DNA of 28,605 nucleotides, taken from assembly GCF_000003605.2 (NCBI RefSeq), contig NW_003116947.1, forward strand, positions 6,690 to 35,294. The letters are read 5' to 3'. Position numbers and translations under genes: made by a program. Below, piece after piece: positions 1 to 11,367 of the stretch. How positions within the stretch are numbered: the first letter of the stretch is position 1; each line of letters starts with the position of its first letter. Origin of the DNA: Saccoglossus kowalevskii. Its lineage: Eukaryota; Hemichordata; Enteropneusta; Harrimaniidae. A model generated the notes under the pieces. It was given only the letters and a program-made list of their open reading frames with translations, had not been told where the DNA came from and ran no database searches.

Positions 1-1902
1 TGTTCATCTCTTGACTATATGCAAATTTGAATAGTGGGGGTTTAGAAAGTATCTTGACAAATGCAATTTATTCAAACTTTTTGTGAACATGATTACATAT
101 ATTTAATAGAATATAATTATGTGTCCAAACATCAATTATTAAAAAAACTTTTAATAGCTAGATTTGAGGGATCATTATTATTATCATTGCATACCCCAGT
201 CACATTGGCATCTCAATAAAGTTTTCAGAATGCACATTTGAAACTAAGTGTCCACTAACTCATCACACTAAGCAACCAACTATTATGACAATCCAGAAGT
301 CATTTTTGTGTGTAAAGCTGAATGTTTCACTTTGATTGACATGGATGAAAATATGATGAATGAAACTGAGACTACATGGCGTGTTGTAGCCACATGTCCT
401 CAACATGTGTTAAAACACACTTTGCATATGAATGTATGTGATATACCGGTAGTGTGAAATGACCCACATGTAATACAACAGTGTAGTTCAGTTATCATTC
501 TATATATTTATGGATACTTCCATAATCCAATAATATTTTATCTTTGATATCAGCAGTCTAATTATAGCAGCATTAATCACCAAGTTATATTGATACACAC
601 AGTAATCGCTTGTTGACGTCAGACTCAGAATAAAATATTGTGGGATATATGCATACGTGTGGTTAATGATTACCCATATGTATTGTACCACGCAGACAAT
701 ATCAAGTTCTACGCTTGACAACAGCTGTTGCTATGGGTAGCACATGCAGCAAGAATTCAATATTTCCAATTTATGAATATGTGACAGATGCTGCAAATAT
801 TAAGTAAACGTAAACTTACATCTCATTCATATACACAATTGCACCTACTTTTTATATATCATTTTTCAAGAGTTCATTTAAAGGTAAGATGTGGTTTAAT
901 GAACTCATCTGTATTATTATTAATATTCCTAGGAGACATGTTAATAATGCACTGACTATTTCCCAGTAATCCTGATACAAATGATTTTCAGCAGATAGAA
1001 ACCAGAAAAGAAATTTGAAACTAATGTTAGTAATTTATAGTGAATGTCATTTGACACATATCAGTATTTTTCAGCGTAAATGGAAATTATTATCATCATG
1101 TATGTGGCAGAAAAAACACATGCCACACATATGGGCGTAATGACAGTATTAAATGCAAGAAAACATTACATTTAGTGATTCTATTATTGTGAAGATTATT
1201 TATATCAATGTCTAATATGTTGGGGATGGGTAATAATTTCAATTTCTGTTTCATGAAACAATAAAATTTCATTCTGTATTTCTATACTTCATCTTATCGT
1301 GTTTACAAATAAAATAACCTAATTTTAGGGGAAAATAAATTGGTATTTTATATAATGTATGTTACATGTTTAACAAAATAGATATTTTATACCATCCATT
1401 AATGGTAACACAAAATGGATGTCAATGACAAAGACCAAGCAAATGAAATGTGAAGCAACTTTCAATTGAAGTCTTATTGTTGGTTATAACTTGATTTTGA
1501 TGTGAAATCTAGACATGTTCTTGAATCTACAGTAATCCAAAATAGGTCATACATGTAACATATGGTAATTGAAAGGTGTAATCACAAAAATTTTATATTT
1601 ATTCACTTCATCTAATTGCAATATTATTTACTATGTCATACATGTGCTATGTTATTTTTCTCGTAATTATAAGATATTTTTCAACAAAAAAACAGAATAC
1701 ATGTACAATATGTATTCTACATATATATGTTTTATTCTATACAGATTTTGATCTGATTCAATTTGATTCAATTTCCAATTAATACATGTATTTGTTATTG
1801 AAAACCAAGAAACAGGGTTTGTGTGACAGGTGGCAAGACAGGTGACAGTAAACAAGATATTTACTTTGGATTGGAGTCATGATGTAGCACATTTGAACTT
1901 AC
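1..1902. other. AT-rich non-coding stretch
   Basis: No open frame here has splice borders or protein-like composition that I would support; the longest open frame (about 73 codons, minus strand, near 500-721) is rich in I, Y, S and N, as expected from chance in AT-rich DNA. A perfect CRE palindrome TGACGTCA lies at 614-621. Three TACATGTA palindromes lie between 1,550 and 1,790. If gene A continues leftward, this is intron downstream of its exon at 1,903-2,004. Confidence 0.6.
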
Positions 1903-2004
1903 CTCGACATAAATTGACGGTGGATGTTGCTTATCACCAATTAATACTAAAACTCTTTGAATAGCTTCTGTTGTCAGTTTAATTAAATGTCGAACACTCT
2001 GCAC
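1903..2004 (-). CDS. Internal coding exon of gene A (unrecognised protein)
   Basis: A 102-nt exon (34 codons, phase 0 to 0). On the minus strand it is preceded by an AG acceptor (ttattacag) and followed by a perfect GTAAGT donor (plus-strand acttac at 1,897-1,902). The translation starts VQSVRHLIKLTTEAIQ and ends with GDKQHPPSIYVE. It looks like a real soluble protein segment: an amphipathic helix (VRHLIKLTTEAIQRVLVLIG), then a polar turn and a proline pair. The family is not recognised. It is the furthest downstream exon seen; the next one would lie beyond the left edge. Both neighbouring introns would be phase 0, which fits the candidate at 4,910-5,002. Confidence 0.65.
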
Positions 2005-2869
2005 CTGTAATAATCACAGAACTTAATTAAAATAAAAATTTTAAAAAACTAAAAAAAAAGTTTGTTTTGATTGGTATTCGCAATAACAACATTTTCTGTG
2101 AAAGTCATAACAACTTTATGTTTTCTTGGAGCAGTTCGAGCAATGTATTGTGGGAGAAAACTTTTCATTGTACAAATGTATATAATTTATCACATTGGAA
2201 ACTCACAACATTAAATGTTATGACAAAAGTTGTGTTTAGGTTACACTCTAGTATGAGTTCAGTAACCAGAATGATTATAAAACAATAACAATGCAAATGA
2301 CGAAAGTGCGAGCTGTTGAATAACAGGAAGTCATACACAGTCGTCTGTCCATTTTTATGAAGAACATCTCCAGAGGCACTGACGTTGGTTGTTATGGCGA
2401 TATACCGAGATGAGTAGTTATAAATATAATAGTAAATCTTCCTAATAAACAACAAATACAATGGTATTTTGTTGCAATGTTTCATTCAAGTGGGCACTTA
2501 GCTAAACATTAATGTACATACAAAGGGTCTAATGTTTTTTACCTCTTAGCTTACATGTATGCTAAGAAGCTGTGAGCAAACATAAACGAATGTCCCTGTC
2601 CATGTTTTAAAGACTGTGTGAATGTTATAGATATTATATATAAATATTATTATATATAAATATTAAATGGTGCTATGGTGCTACTTCAAATGAATGGTTT
2701 TGTTCAGTTAAAGTGACATCTCCGAGGAATAAGATCATTCTCATATCATACAAGTTGCACATGTATAAGCCAAACATAAACCAGTTAGACATTTTAAATC
2801 ACAAAAAAAAACATCATGGGAGTTGTTAGAATGAAATTGGTCAAGGCAGGCCTGAGTACTCTGGAGATA
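2005..2869. other. Probable intron, gene A
   Basis: AT-rich sequence with a GC-richer patch at about 2,300-2,420. On the minus strand this patch reads through a protein-like segment (motif SGDVLHKNGQTTVYDF), but no donor or acceptor was found where one would be needed. It may be an old exon or repeat fragment. An imperfect ATATTATATATAAATATTA tract lies at about 2,632-2,665. Confidence 0.4.
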
Positions 2870-3440
2870 AAAATGTGGGACAAAAATGACCACCAGTTTC
2901 AACAGCCATCAAAAGGTAAAATTAATTTATCACCAAAATTTACATGTATCAAAAAAAGATGGTTAAGGACACATGAACATTAAACCAACATGGCCACCAG
3001 CGGACTATTTTGTCAATGAATCAAATTACCAAATAACCTGACATGCATCACCAACTCATCATGTGCAATGTTCCTACAAAACCTAAAAAACAAGTTACAA
3101 CATGTTCAAATTGTGTGATTTTCTATTTTTTTGGACTAAAATGACCACCAGTTGCCTAATTAAAAACAACACTAATTTATAATTAAGTCTTGCTTTGTAC
3201 CATATTTACATCAAATCTGTAAAAATATTTTTGGAAATCAGGCAGAAAAACAAAATGGCTGTCAGTTGGCCATTTTGAATCAAATTGAGAAACAAATTGA
3301 GGTGCATCAATAACCTACCATAAGTGATATCAATGTCAAGTTTGAATGTAATAGGTCAGTGGATGCCTGAAAAATGATTAATATGTTCAAATACTGATTT
3401 TTGGAGTTTTTGAGACAAAAATGATTACCAGTTGTCAAGC
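2870..3440. repeat. Diverged tandem repeat, about 255-280 bp period
   Basis: A block with the motif gacaaaaatgaccaccagtt recurs at about 2,880, 3,135 and 3,414. A second block (aacatggccaccag / aaaatggctgtcag, then caaatt) recurs at about 2,988 and 3,253, in the same order. Spacings are 255, 280 and 265 bp, so this is roughly two old copies of one unit with many substitutions and small indels. No coding frame survives. Such units are common in introns of invertebrates; the family is not named here. Confidence 0.5.
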
Positions 3441-4038
3441 AAATGAAAAAGAAAATTATTTTACAATTCAAAACTATCTCTGTATACAGTTTATTGAAAC
3501 ACTCATCAGATTATTAGCATGTACATGCAGTACATACATTTAATCCCACAATATTTTCTCTTAGGTTGACGTCAGCAGACACACTGCCAGAGTTTTGTAA
3601 CAATTTGAGCCGTATACAAGCATTGATTCTACTCTGACATGTATGTTTTCATAGCACAACAGAGAAACAGCAGAGAGTTGACAGTGAAACTATTGCTGAA
3701 ATAATACAGAATATAAATATATCATTGTATGTTTATTTTTGTTGATGCCACAGTGTTCTATTTCAGAATGCCTTGAGTACGCTGTATGCCGATTCTGCTC
3801 ATTCATGGTATTTTCTCAAATTCCATAAGACTTTTGAAAATTTCAACCAATTTTTTTGGAGGGAGTGAATAATGATTCCATAATAAACATGTGAAATGCC
3901 AAAATGAACAATTGTTACAACAATGCAGAGTTTTCAGACCGTATATATCCCTGGAAGCTCCAGACAATGTTCAGGCAGCATGTACAATAACAAAGTTTGG
4001 CAGTTTGTGACTAAGGGTTTTTGATCTGCCCTGAGGTG
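3441..4038. other. Non-coding stretch, probable intron
   Basis: No supported gene. A perfect CRE palindrome TGACGTCA is at 3,567-3,574, within ttaggttgacgtcagcag. Nothing else stands out. Confidence 0.5.
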
Positions 4039-4382
4039 ATACTGTAAAACATGTCTTTTTCGCGAATTTAGCGAGAGAACTGATTTGCTTATTCAAGATG
4101 TCGCTAATGACTTTATTATAAATTCAAAATGGCCAAAGCTTGGGGATTTGTATACAGTAATCCAGAACATAAAACTTCCTAATTACACTTGACAGTTTTT
4201 CATCGTTTTTATGGAGGTGATAACTGAGCATTTGTTTTGGCACGCGACAGTATTGTAAGTATTGTAAAAAAGGGAAATCAACAATGACGAGAGAGATTCG
4301 CTAAATCAACATTTCGCTATTACGTCATTTTACTACAATTCGCTAAAATTGCATGTCGCTTTTTCAACATGTTTTACAGTAT
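4039..4382. mobile_element. MITE with 16-bp terminal inverted repeats
   Basis: Perfect inverted ends ATACTGTAAAACATGT (4,039-4,054) and its complement (4,367-4,382) enclose about 340 bp. The ends fit a TA target duplication (TA at 4,040-4,041 and 4,380-4,381) with termini CTGTAAAACATGT. TA flanks are the Tc1/mariner superfamily pattern, though the family assignment is inference. Subterminal sequence is also loosely symmetric: the octamer TTTAGCGA and its complement TCGCTAAA recur near both ends (cgcgaatttagcga on the left; ttcgctaaa twice on the right). No transposase frame is present, so it is non-autonomous. It lies in a presumed intron of gene A. Confidence 0.75.
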
Positions 4383-4909
4383 GTAAGTTATGCATGTGTT
4401 AAAGTAATGTATTACATCAGTTCAATCGCTTGTTATTTTTCTTTTATCTAATTTAGATTTCTTGCACATTGTTCAAATAATTACGTACCAATTTTCCACA
4501 AAAATTATGTTTGTATTGGGACATTCTAATTTCTTTATTATACCTGTCTTCCTTTCTATTTCTATGGACAAGAGAGGCCCCTCCAAATCATTCAACAGAT
4601 AATAATATTTGCATAGCAACAATATTTTGTTCCCTACTATGGTTGTAAATTTAAAAAAAAATTGTTTATCATATTTCTACCAATATCCTGGGCAGCTAAA
4701 AAAGTAAGTTGAATAAACTACTATATAACCATATAATATATATTATCCTGCATATATTAAAAACCATGATAGAAACTGGCATTAAAAAGATGATAGTGAA
4801 AGGTGGAGGGAGGCACAAAGAATATTTCCTGCAAATAAAACATTGGTATTTTTCCAATTGGATATTTTAGTAGATATTCATTTTGATTTGAATAATTATT
4901 AAAACTTAC
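4383..4909. other. Non-coding stretch, probable intron
   Basis: AT-rich with homopolymer runs. No gene, RNA or repeat of note was found. Confidence 0.5.
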
Positions 4910-5002
4910 CCAATCTAAAACTGACCCATGAGACAAATAATTTGATAATTGAAACCAATAATATATATATATTGAGACAAATTTGATAACAAACAAAAGT
5001 AA
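4910..5002 (-). CDS. Possible exon of gene A
   Basis: A 93-nt open segment (31 codons, phase 0 to 0) on the minus strand, between an acceptor tttacag and a perfect donor GTAAGT (plus-strand acttac at 4,904-4,909). The translation is hydrophobic at the start (LLLFVIKFVSIYIYYW) and ends SNYLSHGSVLDW. The phases match the exon at 1,903-2,004 and the outgoing phase of 9,135-9,219, which favours a real exon. Against it: part of the frame is a plain (AT)n run, and the acceptor has only a weak pyrimidine tract. No family recognised. Confidence 0.3.
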
Positions 5003-7984
5003 CTGTAAACAAATCATCACGTATTACTAAAACTTAGATGATATCATAAACTGGTTTCATTTTAGAAAAAGAAATTTTTTAAAAATGTTACGCCATTTTA
5101 TAAACATTTTATTTTGGATCTTTAAAAAGACACTGTCACCAGAACTATGCATCGGGAACATACAACAAAAAATGTTTACATATCAATAGTAGCACATTTT
5201 AGAAATTTTGCTAAAAGCCACTTTGCGACAGTTGTCAACAATTAGTCATAATTAAAGATTTGTTGTGACAATAAAATATTGTACTCACGACTGTGAGCAA
5301 TGTTTATGATTTGAACTGTGTGTAGCACATTGTGAGCACTGTGTCATAAACAGAGAACAGAAAAACTATTGCAGAACAGTTCTGGCGAGTGTCGCTTTGA
5401 TTAATTAGAACACAGTGACATTCAGAAACATAATGTTTGACTTTCAGCGAAGTGAATGCATCAGTAGATGTAGATCTGTTGCCACATTATCAAACATACA
5501 ATAAATATCAGTAAGATGGTAACTATGACAATGAGCCTTGCAACAAAATTGCATCAGAAAGTATATTTCACAGTAAACTTCTCACATTGATGAAAATATC
5601 TAATTTAGATATTACAATAGTATGCATAACAAATTATTGGGTTAACACAATAATACAAGTGTAACTACGTCAAACTGTTAAAAATAGCCATGGGAAAAGA
5701 AGCAATATATAGTACACCCATTCATTGTGCGTCATACTACTGTACGTCATAGTACTTCATAAAAATACTGCCGGCAGGGCACTGATCATATATGCGGATT
5801 TGTGCGAAGAGCGAACTAATCAAGTTTTCAAAATAGTAAAGGTAATATTCAAACAACCAATTTTGGATAAGTAACTAGTGGATAAGATGCATTGGATAGA
5901 CTGATCACATACAAGGCTTTAGTCAAATTTACGTTAACTCATTATTAAAACTACGCTAGTATTGACGTCATCTACCATGCCCCACTGTGCCACTCTTTAA
6001 TTATACACTGCATATTCCACCCAATCTGTACGTCTGATTTACTCTAATATTCCAAATCAATTGTCGTCACCGACCATTATATTGGCACCATTAAAACATG
6101 TCCTTTTCATTGCAAGAATGGGAGAGGGGGGAGAGGGGGATTTTGCTTGTTGAGATTCAAGATTGTGGTTGTATAATTTTGTTACATACTTATAATGATT
6201 ATTCAATCTGTAGACAAATGATGGAAATATATGCATGCAGGAAATCTGCAAAACAAGAGTTATTATTGGTTGATTACATGTACATGTAAGTGGCAGCCAT
6301 ATTGGAAAGATTGTGCAGCATATGTGATGTCTCACTTAGTTGTCAAGACTTGTATTTTGCACTCACATATTTTCTAGGTGGGTGGTCCTGGGAAAATTTC
6401 ATGTTCACTATAAATTTAGAATGTTATGTAACCTGATTTAACATTAAAGACAATTTAAAATCCCAGCAATTAACTCATTTATGCAAGAACTCAAAACCTT
6501 AATAATATAATATATAGGTTATATCGGTCTACAAATCAATGCGTTAAGTGACATTCCAATTTTGCTTCTTTAGTTACAGGGAAGTAAGCGTCATTTTCAC
6601 AGTAACATGTAACATGTGAAAGCAGGTTTTTGCATGAACGTCCTTCAAGAATGACCTCGTTATAAGGACATCATTGTTTATGCAGCCTTGAAATGACAAG
6701 TAGACATTTAGCAATTTATTAAAGATACATAAATTACATAAAGGAGTTTCTGGTACCACCAAAAGAGGCATTTTAGCCCAGCCTCAGATTAAATTAGTAA
6801 TGGTCACTGTTAGAATTGTCCATGCTCCCAGCTTACTTTTTAGTTCTACATAATGTAATAATGACTGTTCTAAAAATAAATATCATATATCTGAGTGAAG
6901 GTCGCAATGACATTTTATGTACTCCAGCTTAAAGCTTGCAACATCTCAAGTAATTAATTTCTAAATTGGACTTAGATTCACAATTGAGCTAATGCAGCAT
7001 CTTTCTTTTCAGTAGCCAGAAGGCTAAAGCTTTGCCATGCACATTTTCTGAGCATACATGTACAAATTAAATTCCTTCACCAAAAATTGCAGAATGCACA
7101 TCAAAACAAAGAGTATACAATCGTATAAAACCTTTAATCTTGTGACCAACTGATTGCTACAACTATTAGATAAATAACCTTGATATACTTGTCCAAAAAA
7201 ACATATATATTACAAATATGAAGCCTGGTTGAGTAAACAAAAAACCCTGAATTAAAATGGAATAGCTTGGCAAACTTTGACCCCATCACCATGGTAATAA
7301 CCAGGCACCTTAAGGTTTCACAATTTAAACTAATGATAAATAGCCCATATTTTAGTTGTTCTCATGCAAGTTTTACTTAGCAAAATGACACTATTCAGTG
7401 ACAAAAAATGAATTTTCCCAGCACAAATCACAGAATGACAATGTTAACTGTCCTTTCAACATTTGCAATATTACTAGTGAGGCTATTGTTTGAAATATTG
7501 AGATAAATTGATTACAGAATTACATAAAAAAAACTTGTTTCTAAACTGCACACAGTATTAAGATTTCAAGAAGTTATACTCTAGATGTATCATCATATAA
7601 TAATTGGTACAATGTACAAAGCACCACAAAAATAAATAAATATTTAAATATTTCTGAACTTCCCTGTAATTATGTGTTAAGTAACAGAACCAAATATAGG
7701 TTTAAAGCTCACAAGTGCGCATGTATGTACTGGGTGATGCAAATGGATTTTATATGTGATGTGAACAGCTGACAATGTAAGCAACTCTTACAGTATGTAG
7801 GTTCCAAATTTCATCTAAGTTGATCAGCTTTACAAATATGCATGCCCATAACTATGTAATATTTTTAAGATCATTGTCCTGGAACTTCTTAAGGCTAAAG
7901 ATTTACTGTCAACTTAAGAGGTCCTCTTGAAAAATACAATTAGTTGACATTCAAGTTCAAAAACAGTTTATGGCAAAAATTAAG
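5003..7984. other. Non-coding stretch, probable intron
   Basis: No supported gene in about 3 kb. A perfect CRE TGACGTCA is at 5,963-5,970, and short CGTCA-containing sequences cluster at 5,728-5,755. A run of G-rich repeats (gggagaggggggagaggggga) is near 6,121-6,141. An open plus-strand segment at 6,214-6,285 has a good donor but is listed among rejected items. A doubled TACATGTACATGTA lies near 6,275. Confidence 0.45.
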
Positions 7985-8320
7985 GTTTGAAATTAAGATT
8001 GAAACATATGTTATTCTCAGGGGCAGAGCTACGTCATAGACGTTCTAAATTGCTATGATGTGCACAACTGTACCATGTATTTCTATGGGCTATGCAAGAG
8101 GTGCTGTGAGTTTTCGGACATTATTTTTAACGGTTGTGATCGCTAGATGTTCACTCCCAAGATGAGGACTACAATGTGCACAGAAAGTACTTGGATGTGT
8201 GACCTTCAGGGGTCATACAAAAGGGTATTGAACTAGTAGATCCTCAAGTACTGGTGGAGAATATAAATAACCATCTTCGCCAGCCAAGTACAACCGAAGC
8301 CGGCTTTAGCAAAATCGTGC
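7985..8320. repeat. GC-richer segment, probable dispersed repeat fragment
   Basis: This block differs in composition from its surroundings: it is GC-richer and carries several CpGs (ctacgtcatagacgttc, gttttcgg, aaccgaagccggc). On the minus strand a short frame near 8,216-8,300 reads LAGEDGYLYSPPVLEDLLVQ before a stop, without splice borders. I read it as a decayed dispersed element. The name and boundaries are not established. Confidence 0.25.
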
Positions 8321-8528
8321 AATTCAGACGATGATAAATAACATAAAAACCAGAGTTGTCATGCAGCATGTGTTAATATTACATGCAAACAAACAATGCA
8401 CTGTAACAAAGCACATGTTTTAAAGCATGGCATGATCACAGCGACACTGCCAATGTACATCAATTAAATTTCAAGAATTATATCTGCATAAAATATAACA
8501 CTTTTATTCTTATTACTTTCACAGTCCT

Positions 8529-8542
8529 GTTTCCATGGAAAC
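8529..8542. promoter_or_regulatory. X-box (RFX-type) palindrome
   Basis: GTTTCCATGGAAAC is a perfect palindrome and matches the X-box consensus RTHNYYATRRNRAC bound by RFX transcription factors, which control ciliary genes in animals. The match is direct; function is not shown. Its intronic position and membership of a cluster (8,589 and 8,836) could mean an enhancer or a repeat carrying the motif. Confidence 0.5.
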
Positions 8543-8588
8543 ATGGGTATTTACCAATCCATATGAATACAACATCCTTTTATTTGAG

Positions 8589-8602
8589 GTTTCTATGACA
8601 AC
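8589..8602. promoter_or_regulatory. X-box match
   Basis: GTTTCTATGACAAC fits RTHNYYATRRNRAC at every position. It begins 60 bp after the start of the palindrome at 8,529. Confidence 0.45.
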
Positions 8603-8835
8603 AATTTATCATGGCCAAATTTTTGTATTTTTTGATGTTAGATCTGCACAAGAATAAAACTGACCCACCAATATGTACATTAGCCAAATTACAGCTCATA
8701 CAGACTCAGTTTTTGTGGTGTACTTTGGTTATTTGCAATAGACTGATGATAAATGCTACATAAAAAGCATTGAAATGCAACAGTGATAGTAAAATTTGGC
8801 AGACTAAATTTGGATTTCAAAATTGTAAATGTTTT

Positions 8836-8849
8836 GTTGCTATGGTAAC
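8836..8849. promoter_or_regulatory. X-box match
   Basis: GTTGCTATGGTAAC fits the RFX consensus fully. It is the third match within 321 bp. Confidence 0.5.
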
Positions 8850-9134
8850 CAGTTATACTTGGTTATTTTGACAACAGTACTTTCTTGAATTAGTCGTAAT
8901 TTTGGAAACTTGCAAAATTACAAATATGAGCAATTAATAAAATCTGCAAAAATAATTCAAAAATCTCATGTTAATTTTATTGAGGAAAATATGATAAACT
9001 TGCTAAAATTGACCATGAATTCATTGAAAAACAAATTTTTTGAATCCTTCAGCAATTTTTTAATCGTAATTACATAATTAATTACACATCCCCATGAGTC
9101 ATTTGAGAAGTCAGTGCATGAACAAATCTCATAC

Positions 9135-9219
9135 CTTTACAATCACAAATAAAAGATGTTTCAAAATACTAACTGCTTGATAATCAGGTCTTGAATATCT
9201 GTCATTTTCTACTCGTGTT
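9135..9219 (-). CDS. Internal coding exon, probably gene A
   Basis: An 85-nt exon on the minus strand with a strong acceptor (pyrimidine-rich ctacctcccctcactacag) and a donor AAAG|GTATGAG (plus-strand ctcatac at 9,128-9,134). Only one of three frames is open: one leading base, then 28 codons, leaving phase 0. It reads TRVENDRYSRPDYQ followed by a hydrophobic helix AVSILKHLLFVIVK. The charged-then-hydrophobic pattern is protein-like. The upstream exon must supply two bases. The candidate at 9,856-9,929 ends in TG, which would give TGA with this exon's leading A, so an unseen exon must lie between them or one of the two calls is wrong. Family not recognised. Confidence 0.5.
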
Positions 9220-9855
9220 CTGTAGTGAGGGGAGGTAGGTTTTGACAGACAAAAGTTTGAAATGGCAGAAATATAACTACATTTATAATTGGTAATATAC
9301 GCAATCAAACTGAGAGAACTAGAGACTGAAATCTGAGAAAATGAACACCGCGTAATAACAGACATAAACTGAGATTTATTACATTCCCACTAACAAATAT
9401 AAACTTTGGTCTATCATCAATATGATGTGTGAAATGATTGACAAGAAAACAAACAGGTTGTTGTATTGAAGTCACTGTTATTTTGGTAGCACTTTTCTCA
9501 GTTTCTCATGAAATGATGCAATACACAATATCAGGACCAAACCTTTTATTGAATAAAAAAAAACCTAAGGGTAAAAACAACACAGGATAGACATAAACTA
9601 TGACCATAGCTTTTAATTCCTAGCGTTCCTTGAATAAATGCATATACATGTATGTAACATTGCAGCTTTATGAAAACAAAAACTACCAATAAAAAAGAAA
9701 TATCAGGTTAAAACTTCTTTAGAGTGATTATTAGGATGTACTCAAGCATTAGAGGTAATTTACTAGAGATAAATTGTCATGGTATTTTTGTTTAATGACA
9801 AGTTATCTTTGGAAGCTATAAGCTTGTCTGAAATAAATTCACTACCAGTGTTTAC
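9220..9855. other. Non-coding stretch, probable intron
   Basis: I searched this for a connecting exon between 9,135-9,219 and 9,856-9,929 and found none with a donor, an acceptor and an open frame. Confidence 0.4.
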
Positions 9856-9929
9856 CATTCTGCAATATGGTCAAGAATCCACGTAATATCCTGATCGTCA
9901 AAATACAAGCGTGGAGTACAATACCACAG
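9856..9929 (-). CDS. Possible coding exon of gene A
   Basis: Minus-strand open segment ending in GCAGAATG|GTAAAC (good donor; plus gtttac at 9,850-9,855). Two acceptors are possible: ctacgtag at 9,930 (74 nt; reads LWYCTPRLYFDDQD then ITWILDHIAEW) or gacgatcag at 9,891 (35 nt; starts DITWILDH). The second has the better pyrimidine tract. Both give phase 0 at entry, matching the phase-0 end of the first exon at 20,852-20,962, and phase 2 at exit. The local GC content is higher than in flanking sequence. The peptide is acidic and amphipathic, but I do not recognise it. Confidence 0.4.
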
Positions 9930-11170
9930 CTACGTAGCTTCATGCTTCGAACAAGACGACCATTATTCAAGTACGGTAACGTTAGCAGCATTGGATTCAA
10001 TACATGTATTTAGTTCTCATTTTAAATATTAAGTTTGATGCATGATAAAATTTGTATATCATATTCAATCTTGATACATGTATTTGAATTTGAAAGCGTA
10101 ACAGTAACTCAGATGACTGACATGAACTTTAAAAACATCATTGTGAAGCCGATAATATTACACTGATGTGACAATATACTCTAACAGGGATGGAAAAGAT
10201 GGCTTTCAGTTTGTGTGGTATTTTGTATATAAATTGTGGAATAATAGCATTCAATGTACTAAAATTATATAACGTATGGTTAGCATAAACATCAAAACTT
10301 GGTCTAGTACAGCTAGATGAAGCATATTTTTCACTCCATACTTAATATATATTAAATGCTAGCATATTTGGTGATTGATATGTAAATCAATTACTTAATA
10401 TGCACAATTTCAGGCAAAAATATTAGTCTCCTGGTATTATGATGTACCAAATATTATTTTATGCGTCACACATGTCAACTAGTAAAGTAGTTAATTAATA
10501 TGGAAATTAGTCACACACTTGACAACTTGAATTTATGAGGATGTTATGTGTTATTTAACTTCGAATTTTGAAAAATGTTATTCAGAAACAAAAATTCATG
10601 TAGCAGGTATTTCACCTCCACAATCAATCTACAACCAATTTAACTCAGAAAACAATAAGCAAGCAGATTAACTTGTTCATTATTTGTGATCCTGTCCAAC
10701 TTCCCTTCAAGCAGTTTAAGAAGCTTACAGAAGACACATTCAATGTCTACAATTATATCAGACAAACTTCCCCAAACACTAACTTGCCAAGATACCTCCC
10801 ATGTCATGTGATCAAGAATAGTCTCTATAATTACTCTTTGAATCAACAGGCATTCATAACAATTTCTTTAATAAAACACAGCGCCAATTTTTCAGCATTG
10901 GCACAGATTTAAATCATGGATTCCAGTATTATCAAATTGCAAACAATATCATTTAAAAATACTACCAAAATACCATCATATTGAGTTCATCTTGAAAAAT
11001 GCTCTAATTTCACAAAAGCGAAATGTTTTTGAATTTGAATCAGAAATAATCACAAAACTTTGTAGCAGGAAGTCACACAAAAATTTTGGGTAACCAGCCC
11101 TGATTTAAACCTCTTCAACGATCAAAGTTATACCCAGTTTTTCACAAAACGGTTATTGTGTTGGATCCAT
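9930..11170. other. Non-coding stretch, probable intron
   Basis: Segment 10,640-10,912 is open on both strands (68 and 79 codons) with mixed composition. A plain GT donor is possible on the minus strand but no matching acceptor was found, so no gene is called. Two TACATGTA sites lie near 10,003 and 10,074. Confidence 0.4.
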
Positions 11171-11184
11171 GTTGCCATGGAAAC
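11171..11184. promoter_or_regulatory. X-box match
   Basis: GTTGCCATGGAAAC fits the RFX X-box consensus. It is about 2.3 kb from the cluster at 8.5-8.85 kb. Confidence 0.45.
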
Positions 11185-11310
11185 AAGAACCTAATTACGA
11201 TCTGTAAACTTACCAAAATATTAAGAAAAGTTAGGTTCAGTTATGATTTGGTGGATTTGTTAACTGCCATGACCAACTGAGACATGTCTAATCCATCGCA
11301 TATACTTGTA

Positions 11311-11367
11311 TAAGGATGAGCACACATGTACTGGAAGTGTCTAGACATACATGTATACTCATCCTTA
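11311..11367. repeat. Imperfect inverted repeat, 20-bp arms
   Basis: The left arm (11,311-11,330, taaggatgagcacacatgta) pairs with the right arm (11,348-11,367) at 18 of 20 positions. The 17-base loop (11,331-11,347) runs into a TGTCTAGACA palindrome. This could be a MITE core or a hairpin transcript. It is shorter than a usual animal pre-miRNA. Confidence 0.6.

Noticed and set aside
2165-2485. 106-codon minus-strand frame
   Set aside because: Only its middle is protein-like; the ends are AT-rich and no splice sites bound the better part.
5284-5340. Minus-strand GTGAGT donor near 5,280 with a possible 27-nt micro-exon
   Set aside because: Too short, and the only acceptor is in repetitive acac sequence; no supporting frame.
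6214-6285. Plus-strand exon-like segment (reads QMMEIYACRKSAKQELLLVD) with a GTAAGT donor
   Set aside because: The donor is part of the abundant TACATGTA word and the acceptor lacks a pyrimidine tract; no partner exon found.
10640-10912. Region open on both strands
   Set aside because: No acceptor-donor pair and no recognisable peptide on either strand.
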